Of a DNA stretch of 64,000 nt, positions 8,050-16,670 are shown one piece after another. Below the pieces are notes generated by a model. The model was not told the DNA's origin and did no database searches. It worked only from the letters and a program-made list of their open reading frames with translations. The first letter of the stretch is position 1; each line of letters begins with the position of its first letter. The translations under genes and the position numbers were made by a program. Location: the NCBI RefSeq assembly GCF_004216955.1, contig NZ_SGXL01000001.1:847925-911924 (forward strand), read 5' to 3'. This DNA comes from Fictibacillus sp. BK138 (lineage in GTDB: Bacteria > Bacillota > Bacilli > Bacillales > Fictibacillaceae).

Positions 8050-8907
8050 ATGAAAATAGCAAAAAAACTGCTAATGCAACTTTTATTAACGTTCTTATCC
8101 ATAATATTAATTAGCGGTTTGCCTGAACTCATCATGAATAAAAACGTATCAGCCTATTTTGAGAAAGTTAAGACTGTATTTATAGAAATGCTGCGCTTTA
8201 ACGAGATGACCTATTTAAATCAAGGCATAAAACGTCCATTTCTAGAAGATATATGGGAACCTTACTTCTATTCCCTTACTATTCTTTTTGGTGCATTATT
8301 CATTGCATTTTGTTTCGCTCAAGTCCTGACATGGGGGACTCTGATGCTGCCGAACTTCTTAAGGCGAATAATAAAAAACATTCTTACCTTTTTAGAATCC
8401 TTGCCAGATCTGCTAGTATTTGCACTCGTGCAAATGGGCATCGTTCTGATCTATAAAAAGACAGGCGTATTAGTCTCAAATGTAGCTTCATTAGGTGCAG
8501 AAGACAGAATTTATATCGTTCCTATAACGTGTCTCATGTTATTGCCGTTTGTATATTTTTATAAAATGATGATTCTCATGACCGAAGAGGAAATGGGAAA
8601 GCAGTATGTTGAAACGAGTTTAGCTAAAGGGATGAAGAGACTGTATGTCCTCGTGTTCCACGTAACGAGGAACACGAGTGAGGGAATTTTTCATTTTTCG
8701 AAATCGGTACTTTGGTTTATGATCTCAAATCTTCTGCTCGTAGAAATCATCTTCAATATCCACGGCATCACTCATTATATGTATCATGATTTCAGACCAG
8801 AGATGCTTGCTGCATGCTTGATTCTTTTAGTCATCCCTTTTTTTCTTATCTTCGCACTGTTCGAATGGACCATTATGAGATATTCGAAAAGGAGTGAAGC
8901 GTTATAA
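8050..8907 (+). CDS. ABC transporter permease, DppB/OppB-like
   Basis: 285 residues, six predicted TM helices with a periplasmic-type loop after TM1 (residues 30-70). The permease EAA-type loop is recognisable as E-E-E-M-G-K-Q-Y-V-E-T-S-L-A-K-G (about residues 178-193). It resembles the B-type subunit of peptide/nickel importers but is divergent. The gene starts at ATG 8050 after GGGAGGAGG and overlaps the next permease by the four bases ATAA. No ATPase or solute-binding protein gene is adjacent, so substrate and partner are unknown. Confidence 0.7.
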   Translation: MKIAKKLLMQLLLTFLSIILISGLPELIMNKNVSAYFEKVKTVFIEMLRFNEMTYLNQGIKRPFLEDIWEPYFYSLTILFGALFIAFCFAQVLTWGTLMLPNFLRRIIKNILTFLESLPDLLVFALVQMGIVLIYKKTGVLVSNVASLGAEDRIYIVPITCLMLLPFVYFYKMMILMTEEEMGKQYVETSLAKGMKRLYVLVFHVTRNTSEGIFHFSKSVLWFMISNLLLVEIIFNIHGITHYMYHDFRPEMLAACLILLVIPFFLIFALFEWTIMRYSKRSEAL

Positions 8908-9944
8908 TTAAAAGTTATAAATTTTGGCTCGGTTTTTCTATGATCGCAGGTTTAATAGGGGCAAGTCTTATTTTCGCAATCTTCTTCGACAGTAATATAC
9001 GGCAAGTACAGATCCTTTATGACGATGATATGAATATGATTGGTGCGGCACCATTCAATCCTTCACTCATGTTTCCGATGGGTACAGATGCTCTAGGTTA
9101 TGATACCTCGATGAAAGTGCTGCAGGGAGCAAAGTTTACGCTGATCAGTGTAATTGCAATCGGGTTGCTGCGCGTATGTACGGCTTTCTTATTCGCTATC
9201 CCGCTGGCAATGTATACACCCGATCGTTTAAGAAAAAGTTTAGAACAGCTGCTGAGTTCCTTTTACTTTGTACCGTTGACAATCGTAGCTGTTTTCATAC
9301 TTACTCCTGTTCTTTGGGAGCAGTTAAGGATGCCTGGGTGGGAAGAGTATTTTCTTTATTCTTATAAAGCAAGGGTAGGAATCGAGATCCTTGTACTAAC
9401 TTTGCTGGTTGTTCCGCTGCTCGGATCTTTAATTGCAAATCTGATTGTTTCTGCATTAAAGGAAGATTTTATCGAAGGGGCAAAAGTGCTCGGAGCAAGT
9501 AAATGGAGAGTGTTTTCCAAACATATCATGCCGCATGTCCTGCCGAATCTAGTAATCGTATTCTGCCAGCAATGTGTTCAAGTGTTAGTTATTTTTATTC
9601 ACCTAGGTTACTTCAAATTGTTTTTTGGAGGAACCGATGTGGATTACAACCCTTATGTAGCTGATCCTCCGTTATCAACAACAAACGAATGGTCTGGCTT
9701 GATTGGTGATTATTATAATCTGCTGCACGCGAACCCAGCGATCGCACTTGGACCGATCATCATGTTTGGGATATGCATCTATGCTTTTCAATTGATGGCA
9801 GAGGGTTTTCAGCGTCATCTTGATACAAGAAATGTTATGGGAATGAAAAAAAGAAAGATTCATCAAAATGGTTATGCCGATTCACCCCGTATAAATTTTG
9901 AATTCCTCTATAAAAGAGGTGATTATATTGATAAAAAACTTTAA
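8904..9944 (+). CDS. ABC transporter permease, DppC/OppC-like (copy 1; non-standard start)
   Basis: About 346 residues. Six TM segments with the ALKEDFIEGAKVLGASKWRVF cytoplasmic EAA loop typical of OppC-type permeases. Roughly two thirds identical by eye to the next gene, so a tandem duplicate. Protein similarity to the paralogue (KFWxGF...) continues upstream of the first ATG (8940), back to codons ATA 8904 and ATT 8907, which lie 9-12 nt after AAAAGGAG. The start is therefore either a rare ATA/ATT codon or, with loss of 12 residues, ATG 8940. A single G-to-A change in an ancestral ATGA stop/start overlap would explain this. Confidence 0.65.
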   Translation: MIKSYKFWLGFSMIAGLIGASLIFAIFFDSNIRQVQILYDDDMNMIGAAPFNPSLMFPMGTDALGYDTSMKVLQGAKFTLISVIAIGLLRVCTAFLFAIPLAMYTPDRLRKSLEQLLSSFYFVPLTIVAVFILTPVLWEQLRMPGWEEYFLYSYKARVGIEILVLTLLVVPLLGSLIANLIVSALKEDFIEGAKVLGASKWRVFSKHIMPHVLPNLVIVFCQQCVQVLVIFIHLGYFKLFFGGTDVDYNPYVADPPLSTTNEWSGLIGDYYNLLHANPAIALGPIIMFGICIYAFQLMAEGFQRHLDTRNVMGMKKRKIHQNGYADSPRINFEFLYKRGDYIDKKL

Positions 9945-10953
9945 ATTTTGGACTGGATTTTTCATCATTTTTGGATTGATTGTTTCAAGTATTATATTTT
10001 CGGTATTTTTCGATAGCCAGGTAAGGCAGGTTCAAGTTCTTTATGATGAAAACATGACCCCTATAGAAGCAGCTCCGTTCGAACCTTCTTTCATGTTCCC
10101 GTTAGGAACAGACCCTCTCGGCTATGATACGGCAGGTAAGGTCTTGCAAGGAGCTAAATTCACTTTAATAAGTGTAATTGTTATCGGGGTCCTTAGGGTC
10201 ATTTTTAGTTTTGTTGTAGCCATACCTCTCGCTTTTTATATGCCTGAAAAAATTAGAAAAAGCTTAGATCAGCTGCTGAGTTCCTTTTATTTTATCCCAC
10301 TCACAATCCTAGCCATTTTTATTTTAAGCCCGATCCTAAAAGAACAGATCAAAATACCGGAGATGGAAGAGTATTTTATATACTCTTTTGCAGAGCGTAT
10401 TGGTCTTGAAATTATTATATTAACGTTATTAGTTGTGCCTTTGCTAGGTTCGATGATCGGAAACATGATGGCGTCTACTTTAAAAGAAGATTTTATTGAG
10501 GGAGCGAACGTTTTAGGAGCAAGTAGGTGGAGAGTTTTTAAAAAGCACGTAATGCCTCACTTATTGCCAAAGCTTATTATCGTATGGTGCCAGCAATGTG
10601 TACAGGTGCTGATCATCTTTACACACCTCGGTTATTTTAAACTGTTCTTTGGAGGGACCGATATTGATTTCAATCCGTTTTGGGGTGACCCGCCAAAATC
10701 TTTATCCAACGAATGGTCCGGTCTTGTGGGGAACTATTATACTTATATACAAGGTAATCCTGCGATTGCGTTAGGTCCGATCATCATGTTCGGAATCGAG
10801 ATCTATGCGTTTCAGTTAATGGCAGAAGGTTTTCAAAAACATCTGGAAACTAGGAATGTTAAAGGATTCAAAGAAGAGAAAACGTCTGAGAAACAAGAAG
10901 TTGCAGTTAAGGCTAGTGGCAAATTTCAATTTCTGCAAAATAGAGGCGCTTAA
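9928..10953 (+). CDS. ABC transporter permease, DppC/OppC-like (copy 2)
   Basis: 341 residues, starting at TTG 9928 after AAAGAGGTG and overlapping the previous gene by 17 bp. Same architecture as copy 1: N-terminal TM, a large external loop (VRQVQVLYDENM... to GTDPLGYDT), and an EAA loop STLKEDFIEGANVLGASRW around residue 190. The GTDPLGYD motif is found in OppC-type subunits. Having two C-type subunits with one B-type could give alternative heterodimers. The C-terminus is a short charged cytoplasmic tail. Confidence 0.75.
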   Translation: MIKNFKFWTGFFIIFGLIVSSIIFSVFFDSQVRQVQVLYDENMTPIEAAPFEPSFMFPLGTDPLGYDTAGKVLQGAKFTLISVIVIGVLRVIFSFVVAIPLAFYMPEKIRKSLDQLLSSFYFIPLTILAIFILSPILKEQIKIPEMEEYFIYSFAERIGLEIIILTLLVVPLLGSMIGNMMASTLKEDFIEGANVLGASRWRVFKKHVMPHLLPKLIIVWCQQCVQVLIIFTHLGYFKLFFGGTDIDFNPFWGDPPKSLSNEWSGLVGNYYTYIQGNPAIALGPIIMFGIEIYAFQLMAEGFQKHLETRNVKGFKEEKTSEKQEVAVKASGKFQFLQNRGA

Positions 10954-11016
10954 AAAACACCAACTTTCTCCCCTTGCCATAGTATGTAATATCCTGTGCA
11001 GACAGGGGGGAGAGAA

Positions 11017-11793
11017 TTGATATTTGTTAATGGCTATTCAGTAAATACTGACCAAATCTCTGGTTTTAATCAGCTTACAGCCACCCAGAAACAGATCGGC
11101 CTAAAGCTGAAAAATTCTAGAGAATCTTTTTATTACAGAAGTCCTCACCAATTCTTGTTTGAAGTGATTATGCGTTCGAATATCGTTGCTGCCGCTTATG
11201 CCATGCGGGACAGCGGTGCTAGTTTTTCCACTTTTGTAAATGCACGCTGTAATCCTCAATATTGGAGACGTACAGCATATGGCGGATTCTTACTTCGGCC
11301 GGATGCCAATCCGTCTGATGCCATAACGGATATTTTCATTAATGGAAAAAGGTATGGCTTCGAGTGTACAACGGCTATCATGATTATGCTGTATAAGGCA
11401 GTGCTTGAGACAATTGGAGCGAAAATGTTTAATCAATTGTTTAATGGATTGCTTCTATATAGTACAGAACATGATGCGGATCTGCAGATCATTGCCGTGC
11501 CATCCGGAGATTCATTGCCTGGTGATGTAAAGTACATTAAGAACCCTGAACATCACCCAAATACGCCGCAATGGCAAGGGGAGAACGTGATTGACCTTGG
11601 GAACGGCCAAGTGTTCGGACATGGAATCGGAACGGGTACGATCGGTGAGATTATTGATGTCTTAAACAGAAAAAGGATTCCAGGTGCAACAGTGCCCGCA
11701 TTCCTCACAGCTGAAATAATCCGGCCGAACTACCGGTTGATGTCAGAATACACAAGACATCCGGTCCGTCGTCTTCTCGGGGGAGTCATATGA
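11017..11793 (+). CDS. tgl: Spore coat protein-glutamine gamma-glutamyltransferase (Tgl)
   Basis: 258 residues. Bacterial spore transglutaminase that cross-links coat proteins (for example GerQ) through epsilon-(gamma-glutamyl)lysine bonds. The catalytic Cys lies in GFECTTA (B. subtilis Tgl has FECATA), and NIVAAA, WRGEN-like QWQGENVIDLG and FGHGIG motifs follow in the family order. Start TTG 11017 directly follows GGGGGGAGAG and gives an N-terminus (IFVNGY) aligned with B. subtilis Tgl (IIVSGQ); the in-frame GTG at 10996 has no ribosome site. It is probably expressed in the mother cell. Confidence 0.92.
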   Translation: MIFVNGYSVNTDQISGFNQLTATQKQIGLKLKNSRESFYYRSPHQFLFEVIMRSNIVAAAYAMRDSGASFSTFVNARCNPQYWRRTAYGGFLLRPDANPSDAITDIFINGKRYGFECTTAIMIMLYKAVLETIGAKMFNQLFNGLLLYSTEHDADLQIIAVPSGDSLPGDVKYIKNPEHHPNTPQWQGENVIDLGNGQVFGHGIGTGTIGEIIDVLNRKRIPGATVPAFLTAEIIRPNYRLMSEYTRHPVRRLLGGVI

Positions 11794-11831
11794 AAAAGAC
11801 GCAGAGAGTCAAAGATCTCTGCGTCTTTTTA
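11793..11831. terminator. Bidirectional terminator between tgl and the M23 gene
   Basis: A 15-bp perfect stem AAAAAGACGCAGAGA/TCTCTGCGTCTTTTT with an eight-base loop serves both convergent genes. Confidence 0.93.
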
Positions 11832-11838
11832 CGTTTAA

Positions 11839-13149
11839 TTATTGAAGATATGGTCTTGGGTCAACAGCATTTGATTTTGAAGCGTTCCATGGTCCTTTGT
11901 GCAGCTCGAAGTGCAGATGCTGACCGCGAGAAGCTCCTGTGTTTCCTTGATAGCCAAGGAACGTACCTTGAGAAACAGCTTGTCCTGATCTTACAGCTGG
12001 AGTTGTTCTCATATGCGCGTAGATCGTTGTATACAACTGACCGTTAATATAGTGAGTAATATAAACAACATTTCCATAACTGCTAGAGTAATATGCTTTT
12101 GAAACGGTTCCTGAAGCTGCTGCAACAATCGGTACAGCACTTCCGCGTTTAGCGATATCCATTCCATAGTGCATACCGCTGCTTCTGTTACCGAAGTTAG
12201 ACGTGATTATCCCTTGTGAAGGGAAGATGAAGTCACGGTATACAGGAGCAGGAGCTGGTGTTGGAGCAGGCGCAGGCGCAGGCGCAGGGCTTGAAGAACC
12301 AGAATTTGAAGAGCTCTTCGCTCTAGCTGCTGCTTCCGCTTTTGCTTTAGCTGCTGCTGCTTCTGCCGCCGCTCTTGCAGCTGCTTCTCTTTTTTTGCGC
12401 TCTTCTTCTTCTTTCTTTGCACGTGCAATTTCTGCTTTAATCGCAGCTTCTTGAGCAGAGAGTAAGTCGTTCTTTTCATCTAATTTCATAATATGATCAT
12501 GTAAATGTTCTTCTTCTTTTTCCAATTGTGCAAGAAGGGCATTTTTCTGCTTTTTCTGAGCAGTCAGTTTCTGATTAAGTCCTTCAAGCTCTTTTAAATC
12601 GTTATTAAGGGATGTAAGTTCACTTTCAACTTGCCCTTTTTTCTTTTCAACGTCAGCTTTATCTTGTTTGTGCTCTTCTAATATCGCTTTATCTTGCTCA
12701 GCGATCACGTTAAGAGCAAATACTCGATCCAGGAAATCGCCGAAATCTTTTGCGCCTAATAAAACATCAAGGTAATTTACTGCTCCGCCGCTTTCATACA
12801 TCGAACTTACGCGTTCTTTTAAAAGCTCGTCACGCTCCTTGATTCTTTTTTCAAGCACTTCGATTTCTTTCTTCAGCTTTTCGATGGAACCTTTTGTTTC
12901 TTTAATAGATTCTTTTTTGTTGCCGATCTGACTTAGTGTTTTATCAATGGAAGACTCTAAATCTTCTATTTGTTTAACCATGTTATCTTGCTGGTTTTGA
13001 TTTTCTTTTAACTCGCTCTTTGTTTGATTCTGTTCAGAATGGTTTTGTTCTTTCTTTTCTTTTATAGAAGACAGGGTTTCTGCCGATACGGTATATGTAC
13101 TAAAAGCTAGACTGAGAGACAATGTAGCCATCACAAGCTTGCGTTTCAA
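11839..13149 (-). CDS. Secreted coiled-coil M23 family murein hydrolase
   Basis: 436 residues. Signal peptide with cleavage near S-A-E (about residue 24), then a long coiled coil (about 30-250, Lys/Glu/Gln heptads) like the PcsB/CwlO/EnvC N-terminal domain, an Ala-rich and Ala-Pro linker (about 255-300), and a C-terminal M23 endopeptidase domain. The zinc ligands appear in HYGMD (H-x-x-x-D) and GQHLHFE (H-L-H). Such proteins cleave peptide cross-links and are usually gated through the coiled coil by FtsEX. Start TTG 13149 follows AAGGAGGAG; the frame opens upstream at 13176 without a ribosome site. Confidence 0.88.
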   Translation of the reverse strand: MKRKLVMATLSLSLAFSTYTVSAETLSSIKEKKEQNHSEQNQTKSELKENQNQQDNMVKQIEDLESSIDKTLSQIGNKKESIKETKGSIEKLKKEIEVLEKRIKERDELLKERVSSMYESGGAVNYLDVLLGAKDFGDFLDRVFALNVIAEQDKAILEEHKQDKADVEKKKGQVESELTSLNNDLKELEGLNQKLTAQKKQKNALLAQLEKEEEHLHDHIMKLDEKNDLLSAQEAAIKAEIARAKKEEEERKKREAAARAAAEAAAAKAKAEAAARAKSSSNSGSSSPAPAPAPAPTPAPAPVYRDFIFPSQGIITSNFGNRSSGMHYGMDIAKRGSAVPIVAAASGTVSKAYYSSSYGNVVYITHYINGQLYTTIYAHMRTTPAVRSGQAVSQGTFLGYQGNTGASRGQHLHFELHKGPWNASKSNAVDPRPYLQ

Positions 13150-13241
13150 AATGGGTACTCCTCCTTGTAAGTGCAAATGTTGCCAATTTCTTTACAAAAG
13201 TGATTATAACATTGTTCGGGGGTCTGTTATCGCGAAATAAT

Positions 13242-13268
13242 ATTACATTTATATTTCAAAATGTTACA
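13242..13268 (-). promoter_or_regulatory. Candidate WalR half-sites upstream of the M23 hydrolase gene
   Basis: On the minus strand TGTAAC (13268-13263) and TGTAAT (13247-13242) each match the WalR half-site TGTWAH. They are 21 bp apart start to start instead of the usual 11, so this is a weak candidate. WalR control of coiled-coil hydrolases such as CwlO is established. Confidence 0.3.
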
Positions 13269-13370
13269 CGATGAAACATAATTCGACTTAACTGTGTATG
13301 GATTTGTATTTTAATGGGATATAAATGGTATATTTAGATTGATAGATTAAGATGTAAAGTAGGTATAACT

Positions 13371-14252
13371 ATGGAATTAACATTACAAAAAAGTCAGCCC
13401 CTAAATAAATGTCACCGTGAATCTCTCTATCCGCTGTTTGAACAAGTATTTGGAATACCTGCTCATATGCTGCAAGACTATTATGATAGGGGTTTTTGGG
13501 ATCCGAATTACTGTCCCTATACCATTTTTAAAGAGAATCGTGCGGTCGCTAATGTTTCAGTCATTCCCATGAGCTGGATAATAGATGGGAAGGCAGTTGC
13601 GGCAGCTGGAATCCAATCCGTAATGACCTTGCCTTCTGAAAGAGGTAAAGGGTATATGAAGAAATTGATGAATCTAGTATTAGAAGACCTTACTAACCAT
13701 TACTCTTTTATATTTTTGCAGACCGAAACACCAGCTCTTTATGAAAAGTACGGATTTGGGAAAGTGGAGGAACATATATTTGTTACTGAAGCATTTCGAA
13801 ATCTAAGCATGAGAAGCAGTTCAGTTAAGAAACTGGATTTTTCTAAAAGAAGCGATGTTGAGATCATACAGTCTTGTTTTGTCAGCGAGCATTCCAACTC
13901 CCTTATTTTCGCACCATTAAACTATGAACATTCATTGTACCTGAATCTATACAACCCGTTTTTTTCTGAGAAGCTGTTTTACAGTGAATCTTTAGAATCA
14001 CTGCTAGTTTACGAGGTAAAGGATCATGTATTAGTACTCTATGATGTGGTCTCAAAAAGTTCGATAGGTCTAGCTGACATTTGCAGCGCCATTCCTGAAG
14101 TATTCAAGAGTGTAGAAATTCACTTTACGCCTGACCAATTGATACATACAAAGGACCTTCAAGCTAAAAAGAAGGAAGGGACTCTGATGGTGAGAGGCAA
14201 GCTGCCAATTTGCAATCAGCCAATCGCATTTCCTGTTACAGCATCTTTTTGA
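13371..14252 (+). CDS. Eis-like GNAT acetyltransferase
   Basis: 293 residues. The N-terminal GNAT half has VSVIPMSWIIDGKAVAAAGIQSVMTLPSERGKGYMKKLM (about residues 58-96), with the CoA-binding R-G-K-G-Y and the preceding V-x-T-x-P strand that mark the Eis/COG4552 group. A second, degenerate GNAT/SCP2-like half follows. Eis enzymes acetylate amines of varied substrates, including aminoglycosides in mycobacteria; no substrate can be assigned here. It is divergent from the M23 gene, and a dispersed repeat lies 60 bp downstream. Confidence 0.75.
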   Translation: MELTLQKSQPLNKCHRESLYPLFEQVFGIPAHMLQDYYDRGFWDPNYCPYTIFKENRAVANVSVIPMSWIIDGKAVAAAGIQSVMTLPSERGKGYMKKLMNLVLEDLTNHYSFIFLQTETPALYEKYGFGKVEEHIFVTEAFRNLSMRSSSVKKLDFSKRSDVEIIQSCFVSEHSNSLIFAPLNYEHSLYLNLYNPFFSEKLFYSESLESLLVYEVKDHVLVLYDVVSKSSIGLADICSAIPEVFKSVEIHFTPDQLIHTKDLQAKKKEGTLMVRGKLPICNQPIAFPVTASF

Positions 14253-14308
14253 AAGACTACTTACTAAAAGAATATTGCTCTTTAATCTTTTTTGATGAGT
14301 ACGCTTCT

Positions 14309-14475
14309 TTGACAATTGATTGGAGCGTAAGGTGCGTGCCTGCTACCTGAAAAACATCTCGTTAGGCATGCGACGAGGAAGCTCACATCGGTAGTGAGAC
14401 TTCTAACGGGCGAAGCGCAGAGGAGGCTCACCGAGCACCCCACGGAAAGCGAGCATCCTGAAGTGGAAATCAATA
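14309..14475. repeat. Dispersed intergenic repeat, copy A (variant)
   Basis: Begins with ATTGATTGGAGCG and ends with GTGGAAATCAAT, matching in minus orientation the element seen at 37621 and 62777. The inner part (AGGCATG...GACGAGGAAGCTCACATCGGTA) is shared in inverted orientation only with copy F at 50047, so these two form a subfamily. It fills the gap between the Eis-like gene and the sigma-factor gene. Confidence 0.85.
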
Positions 14476-14572
14476 CTCCTCTTACTTTTTTGAACAATCA
14501 AACTTAAAAATGAATAAAAAAGAAACGTACAATCGTCTAAGTACTATGTAAGGGTGGAAAGGGGGAGAGGAC

Positions 14573-15127
14573 TTGAAAATGATACGCAGCAGCAAAGAAC
14601 AAGAGCTTTTTTCACAAGGGCTCAGTCAAGAAGAATGGCTGATACAGATCATGGAACTGTATGAAGACAAAGTCATCAGGCTAGCTTATACGTATGTTAA
14701 GGATCGAAAACTTGCAGAAGATTTGGCTCAAGAAGTGTTCGTCAAATGCTTTGTCCATAAAGATAATTTCCGGAGTGAATCCTCTGTTAAAACATGGGTA
14801 TATGCGATTACGGTTAACATCTGTAAGGACTATTTAAGAAGCGGTTGGAAAAAGTATATCCATGTCATTGACCGTTTAGGAAAATCTAAACAGTCCTCTG
14901 CTTTAACACCGGAGCTTACGATTGTACAAAAAAGTGAACACGAAGCTTTAGCAGATGAGGTTTTAAAACTTCCACTTAAGTATAGAGAAGTCATTCTTCT
15001 CTTCTATTATAAAGAACTAACCGTTTCTGAAATAAGTCAGATTTTACATAAAAAAGAGCCGACGATCCGAACATTGCTTCAACGAGGACGAGAAATGCTG
15101 CGGCGCAAATTGGAGAAGGGGAGATGA
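14573..15127 (+). CDS. ECF-type RNA polymerase sigma factor
   Basis: 184 residues. Region 2 is visible as VIRLAYTYVKDRKLAEDLAQEVFVKCF (about 35-61), with the KTWVYAITVNICKDYLR helix of region 2.4, and region 4 as LPLKYREVILLFYYKELTVSEISQIL...TIRTLLQRGREMLR (about 135-180). It directs RNA polymerase to extracytoplasmic-stress promoters. Start TTG 14573 follows GGGGGAG at five bases; ATG 14579 is two codons further. The next gene, four bases after its stop, is the likely anti-sigma factor, so its activity is probably held by a membrane partner. The signal is unknown. Confidence 0.87.
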   Translation: MKMIRSSKEQELFSQGLSQEEWLIQIMELYEDKVIRLAYTYVKDRKLAEDLAQEVFVKCFVHKDNFRSESSVKTWVYAITVNICKDYLRSGWKKYIHVIDRLGKSKQSSALTPELTIVQKSEHEALADEVLKLPLKYREVILLFYYKELTVSEISQILHKKEPTIRTLLQRGREMLRRKLEKGR

Positions 15128-15131
15128 AATC

Positions 15132-15812
15132 ATGGAAGATCCTCTAAAGCAGCTGCCTGAAATATTCAACAATGGCCGAATGAAAAATATTACGTTTAAA
15201 GAAGAACATAGACAGAAAGTTTTGCAGAAGACCCGTGATCTAAACAGACCTCCTGCTCCAAAGAGCTGGTTATATCATTGGTTTCACCAAAGTATGAGTT
15301 TGGCGCTTGGAGTAGCCTTCATCTTTATATTTATCCAGTTCGCACAGAGCACACCGTCAAACGTAAAACAAAAGGAAGCAGAACAAATGGTGAAGATTCC
15401 TTATGCTAATCAGGCAATTTTGACAAAAGCAAGGCACGATATGAGAAACCACCATGATGTAACAGGTGTAGACGCTTACCAAAGAGGGGATACATTATCA
15501 GTACACATTATATTTCCTGACAATTTGACGCGAGAAGAACAAATAAATTTAACAAAATCCTACTTAAAAGAAGTGTCCCATCTAACATTGAATGAACCAT
15601 ACGAAGCACAAGAATACTTGGGAGAGCTTTGGAATTATGTTAATGTAAAGGTGTATACAGCAGGAGAAACAGGAGATGACTTGCTTGCAGAAAGACTTCA
15701 GGTTGATTTCAGTTATGACTGGCTTGGTTCAATCGATAAAAAAGAAGGTATACTGAAGTGGGAACAACTTTCTGATAAACACCCGTACACGGGAACAGGA
15801 AATATTCATTAA
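15132..15812 (+). CDS. Putative membrane anti-sigma factor
   Basis: 226 residues with one TM segment (SMSLALGVAFIFIFIQF, about residues 55-71), a short N-terminal cytoplasmic part of about 50 residues and an extracytoplasmic domain. That topology, plus co-transcription with the ECF gene (4-bp gap), supports an anti-sigma role. No zinc-binding HxxxCxxC motif is present, so it is not a ZAS-type anti-sigma. It resembles in layout RsiV/YlaD-type proteins but I do not recognise the external domain. Confidence 0.65.
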   Translation: MEDPLKQLPEIFNNGRMKNITFKEEHRQKVLQKTRDLNRPPAPKSWLYHWFHQSMSLALGVAFIFIFIQFAQSTPSNVKQKEAEQMVKIPYANQAILTKARHDMRNHHDVTGVDAYQRGDTLSVHIIFPDNLTREEQINLTKSYLKEVSHLTLNEPYEAQEYLGELWNYVNVKVYTAGETGDDLLAERLQVDFSYDWLGSIDKKEGILKWEQLSDKHPYTGTGNIH

Positions 15813-15854
15813 GAATAGAAGATACAAAGGAAACAAATAAAAGCGGTGAAAAGC

Positions 15855-16619
15855 ATGAAAAATACACATATTACTTTCTTTACTGATATAGGAGCACAAA
15901 AACCTAACAGCATTAAGAACAGAGAAACTCCTTGTCCTTTTTGCCGTATCGATGAACTGGAAGAAGTCCTCGATAAGAGCGGTTCGATTATTTTAGTGAA
16001 AAATAAGTATACTGTGCTCGATCAAGCCTTTCAAACCGTCCTGATTGAAACGGACGAATGCGAAGGGGATTTATCTGAGTACACAAAGGAACACCTCTAT
16101 AAAGTCCTGAATTTTGGAATCGCACATTGGGAGCGGATGATTCAAAGCGGAAAATACCGTTCCGTCATGTTCTTTAAAAACCATGGACCATTATCTGGAG
16201 GTACAATCAGGCATCCACATATGCAGATAATCGGCTTGAACGAAGTTGATTGTCAACATGACTTTTCAGAGAGTCAGTTTGAAGGAATACCAGTGTTTGA
16301 AAAGGAAGGCGTTAGGTTTACCATTTCAGATAAGCCGCGTGTCGGTTTTTATGAGCTGAATGTGATCTGGGAAAAAGATGCTGAGCTTTCGGTATTCGCA
16401 GATTGCATACAAGCAGGAACGCATTTCTTGCTGAATCATTTTCATAGAAACTGTACGAGTTACAATTTATTTTTCTACAAAAATAACCAAACAACGTACT
16501 GCAAGATCATGCCACGCTTTGTTACTTCACCTCTTTACATGGGGTATGGCGTTCAGCAGGTGGCAAACAACATAGAAAAGATCGCTAATAAAATCAAGGA
16601 AATCTATTTTTCCGCATAA
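15855..16619 (+). CDS. DUF4931 protein (GalT/HIT-like)
   Basis: About 254 residues. A CPFC pair near the N-terminus (zinc-like) and the HPHMQIIG motif (about residue 120, matching the HIT-fold H-x-H-x-x) place it among galactose-1-phosphate uridylyltransferase-like proteins annotated as DUF4931. The phosphate-transfer His can be seen, but the substrate is unknown. ATG 15855 is preferred (GCGGTG upstream); the frame also has GTG 15846. A terminator follows. Confidence 0.72.
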   Translation: MKNTHITFFTDIGAQKPNSIKNRETPCPFCRIDELEEVLDKSGSIILVKNKYTVLDQAFQTVLIETDECEGDLSEYTKEHLYKVLNFGIAHWERMIQSGKYRSVMFFKNHGPLSGGTIRHPHMQIIGLNEVDCQHDFSESQFEGIPVFEKEGVRFTISDKPRVGFYELNVIWEKDAELSVFADCIQAGTHFLLNHFHRNCTSYNLFFYKNNQTTYCKIMPRFVTSPLYMGYGVQQVANNIEKIANKIKEIYFSA

Positions 16620-16621
16620 AA

Positions 16622-16656
16622 GAACCAGATCTGTTTAGTACAGATCTGGTTTTTCG
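16622..16656. terminator. Terminator between the DUF4931 gene and rocB
   Basis: Twelve-bp perfect stem AACCAGATCTGT/ACAGATCTGGTT with T-tail; it lies between two convergent genes. Confidence 0.9.
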
Positions 16657-16670
16657 ATTTTATGATGTTG

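Noticed and set aside
12203-12479. Ala- or Arg/Gln-rich ORFs around 12.3 kb
   Set aside because: Shadow frames of the Ala/Pro-rich linker of the M23 hydrolase.
14521-14545. ECF autoregulatory promoter before the sigma gene (AAAC...CGTC)
   Set aside because: The two elements are only about seven bases apart, against the required 16, so no promoter is claimed.
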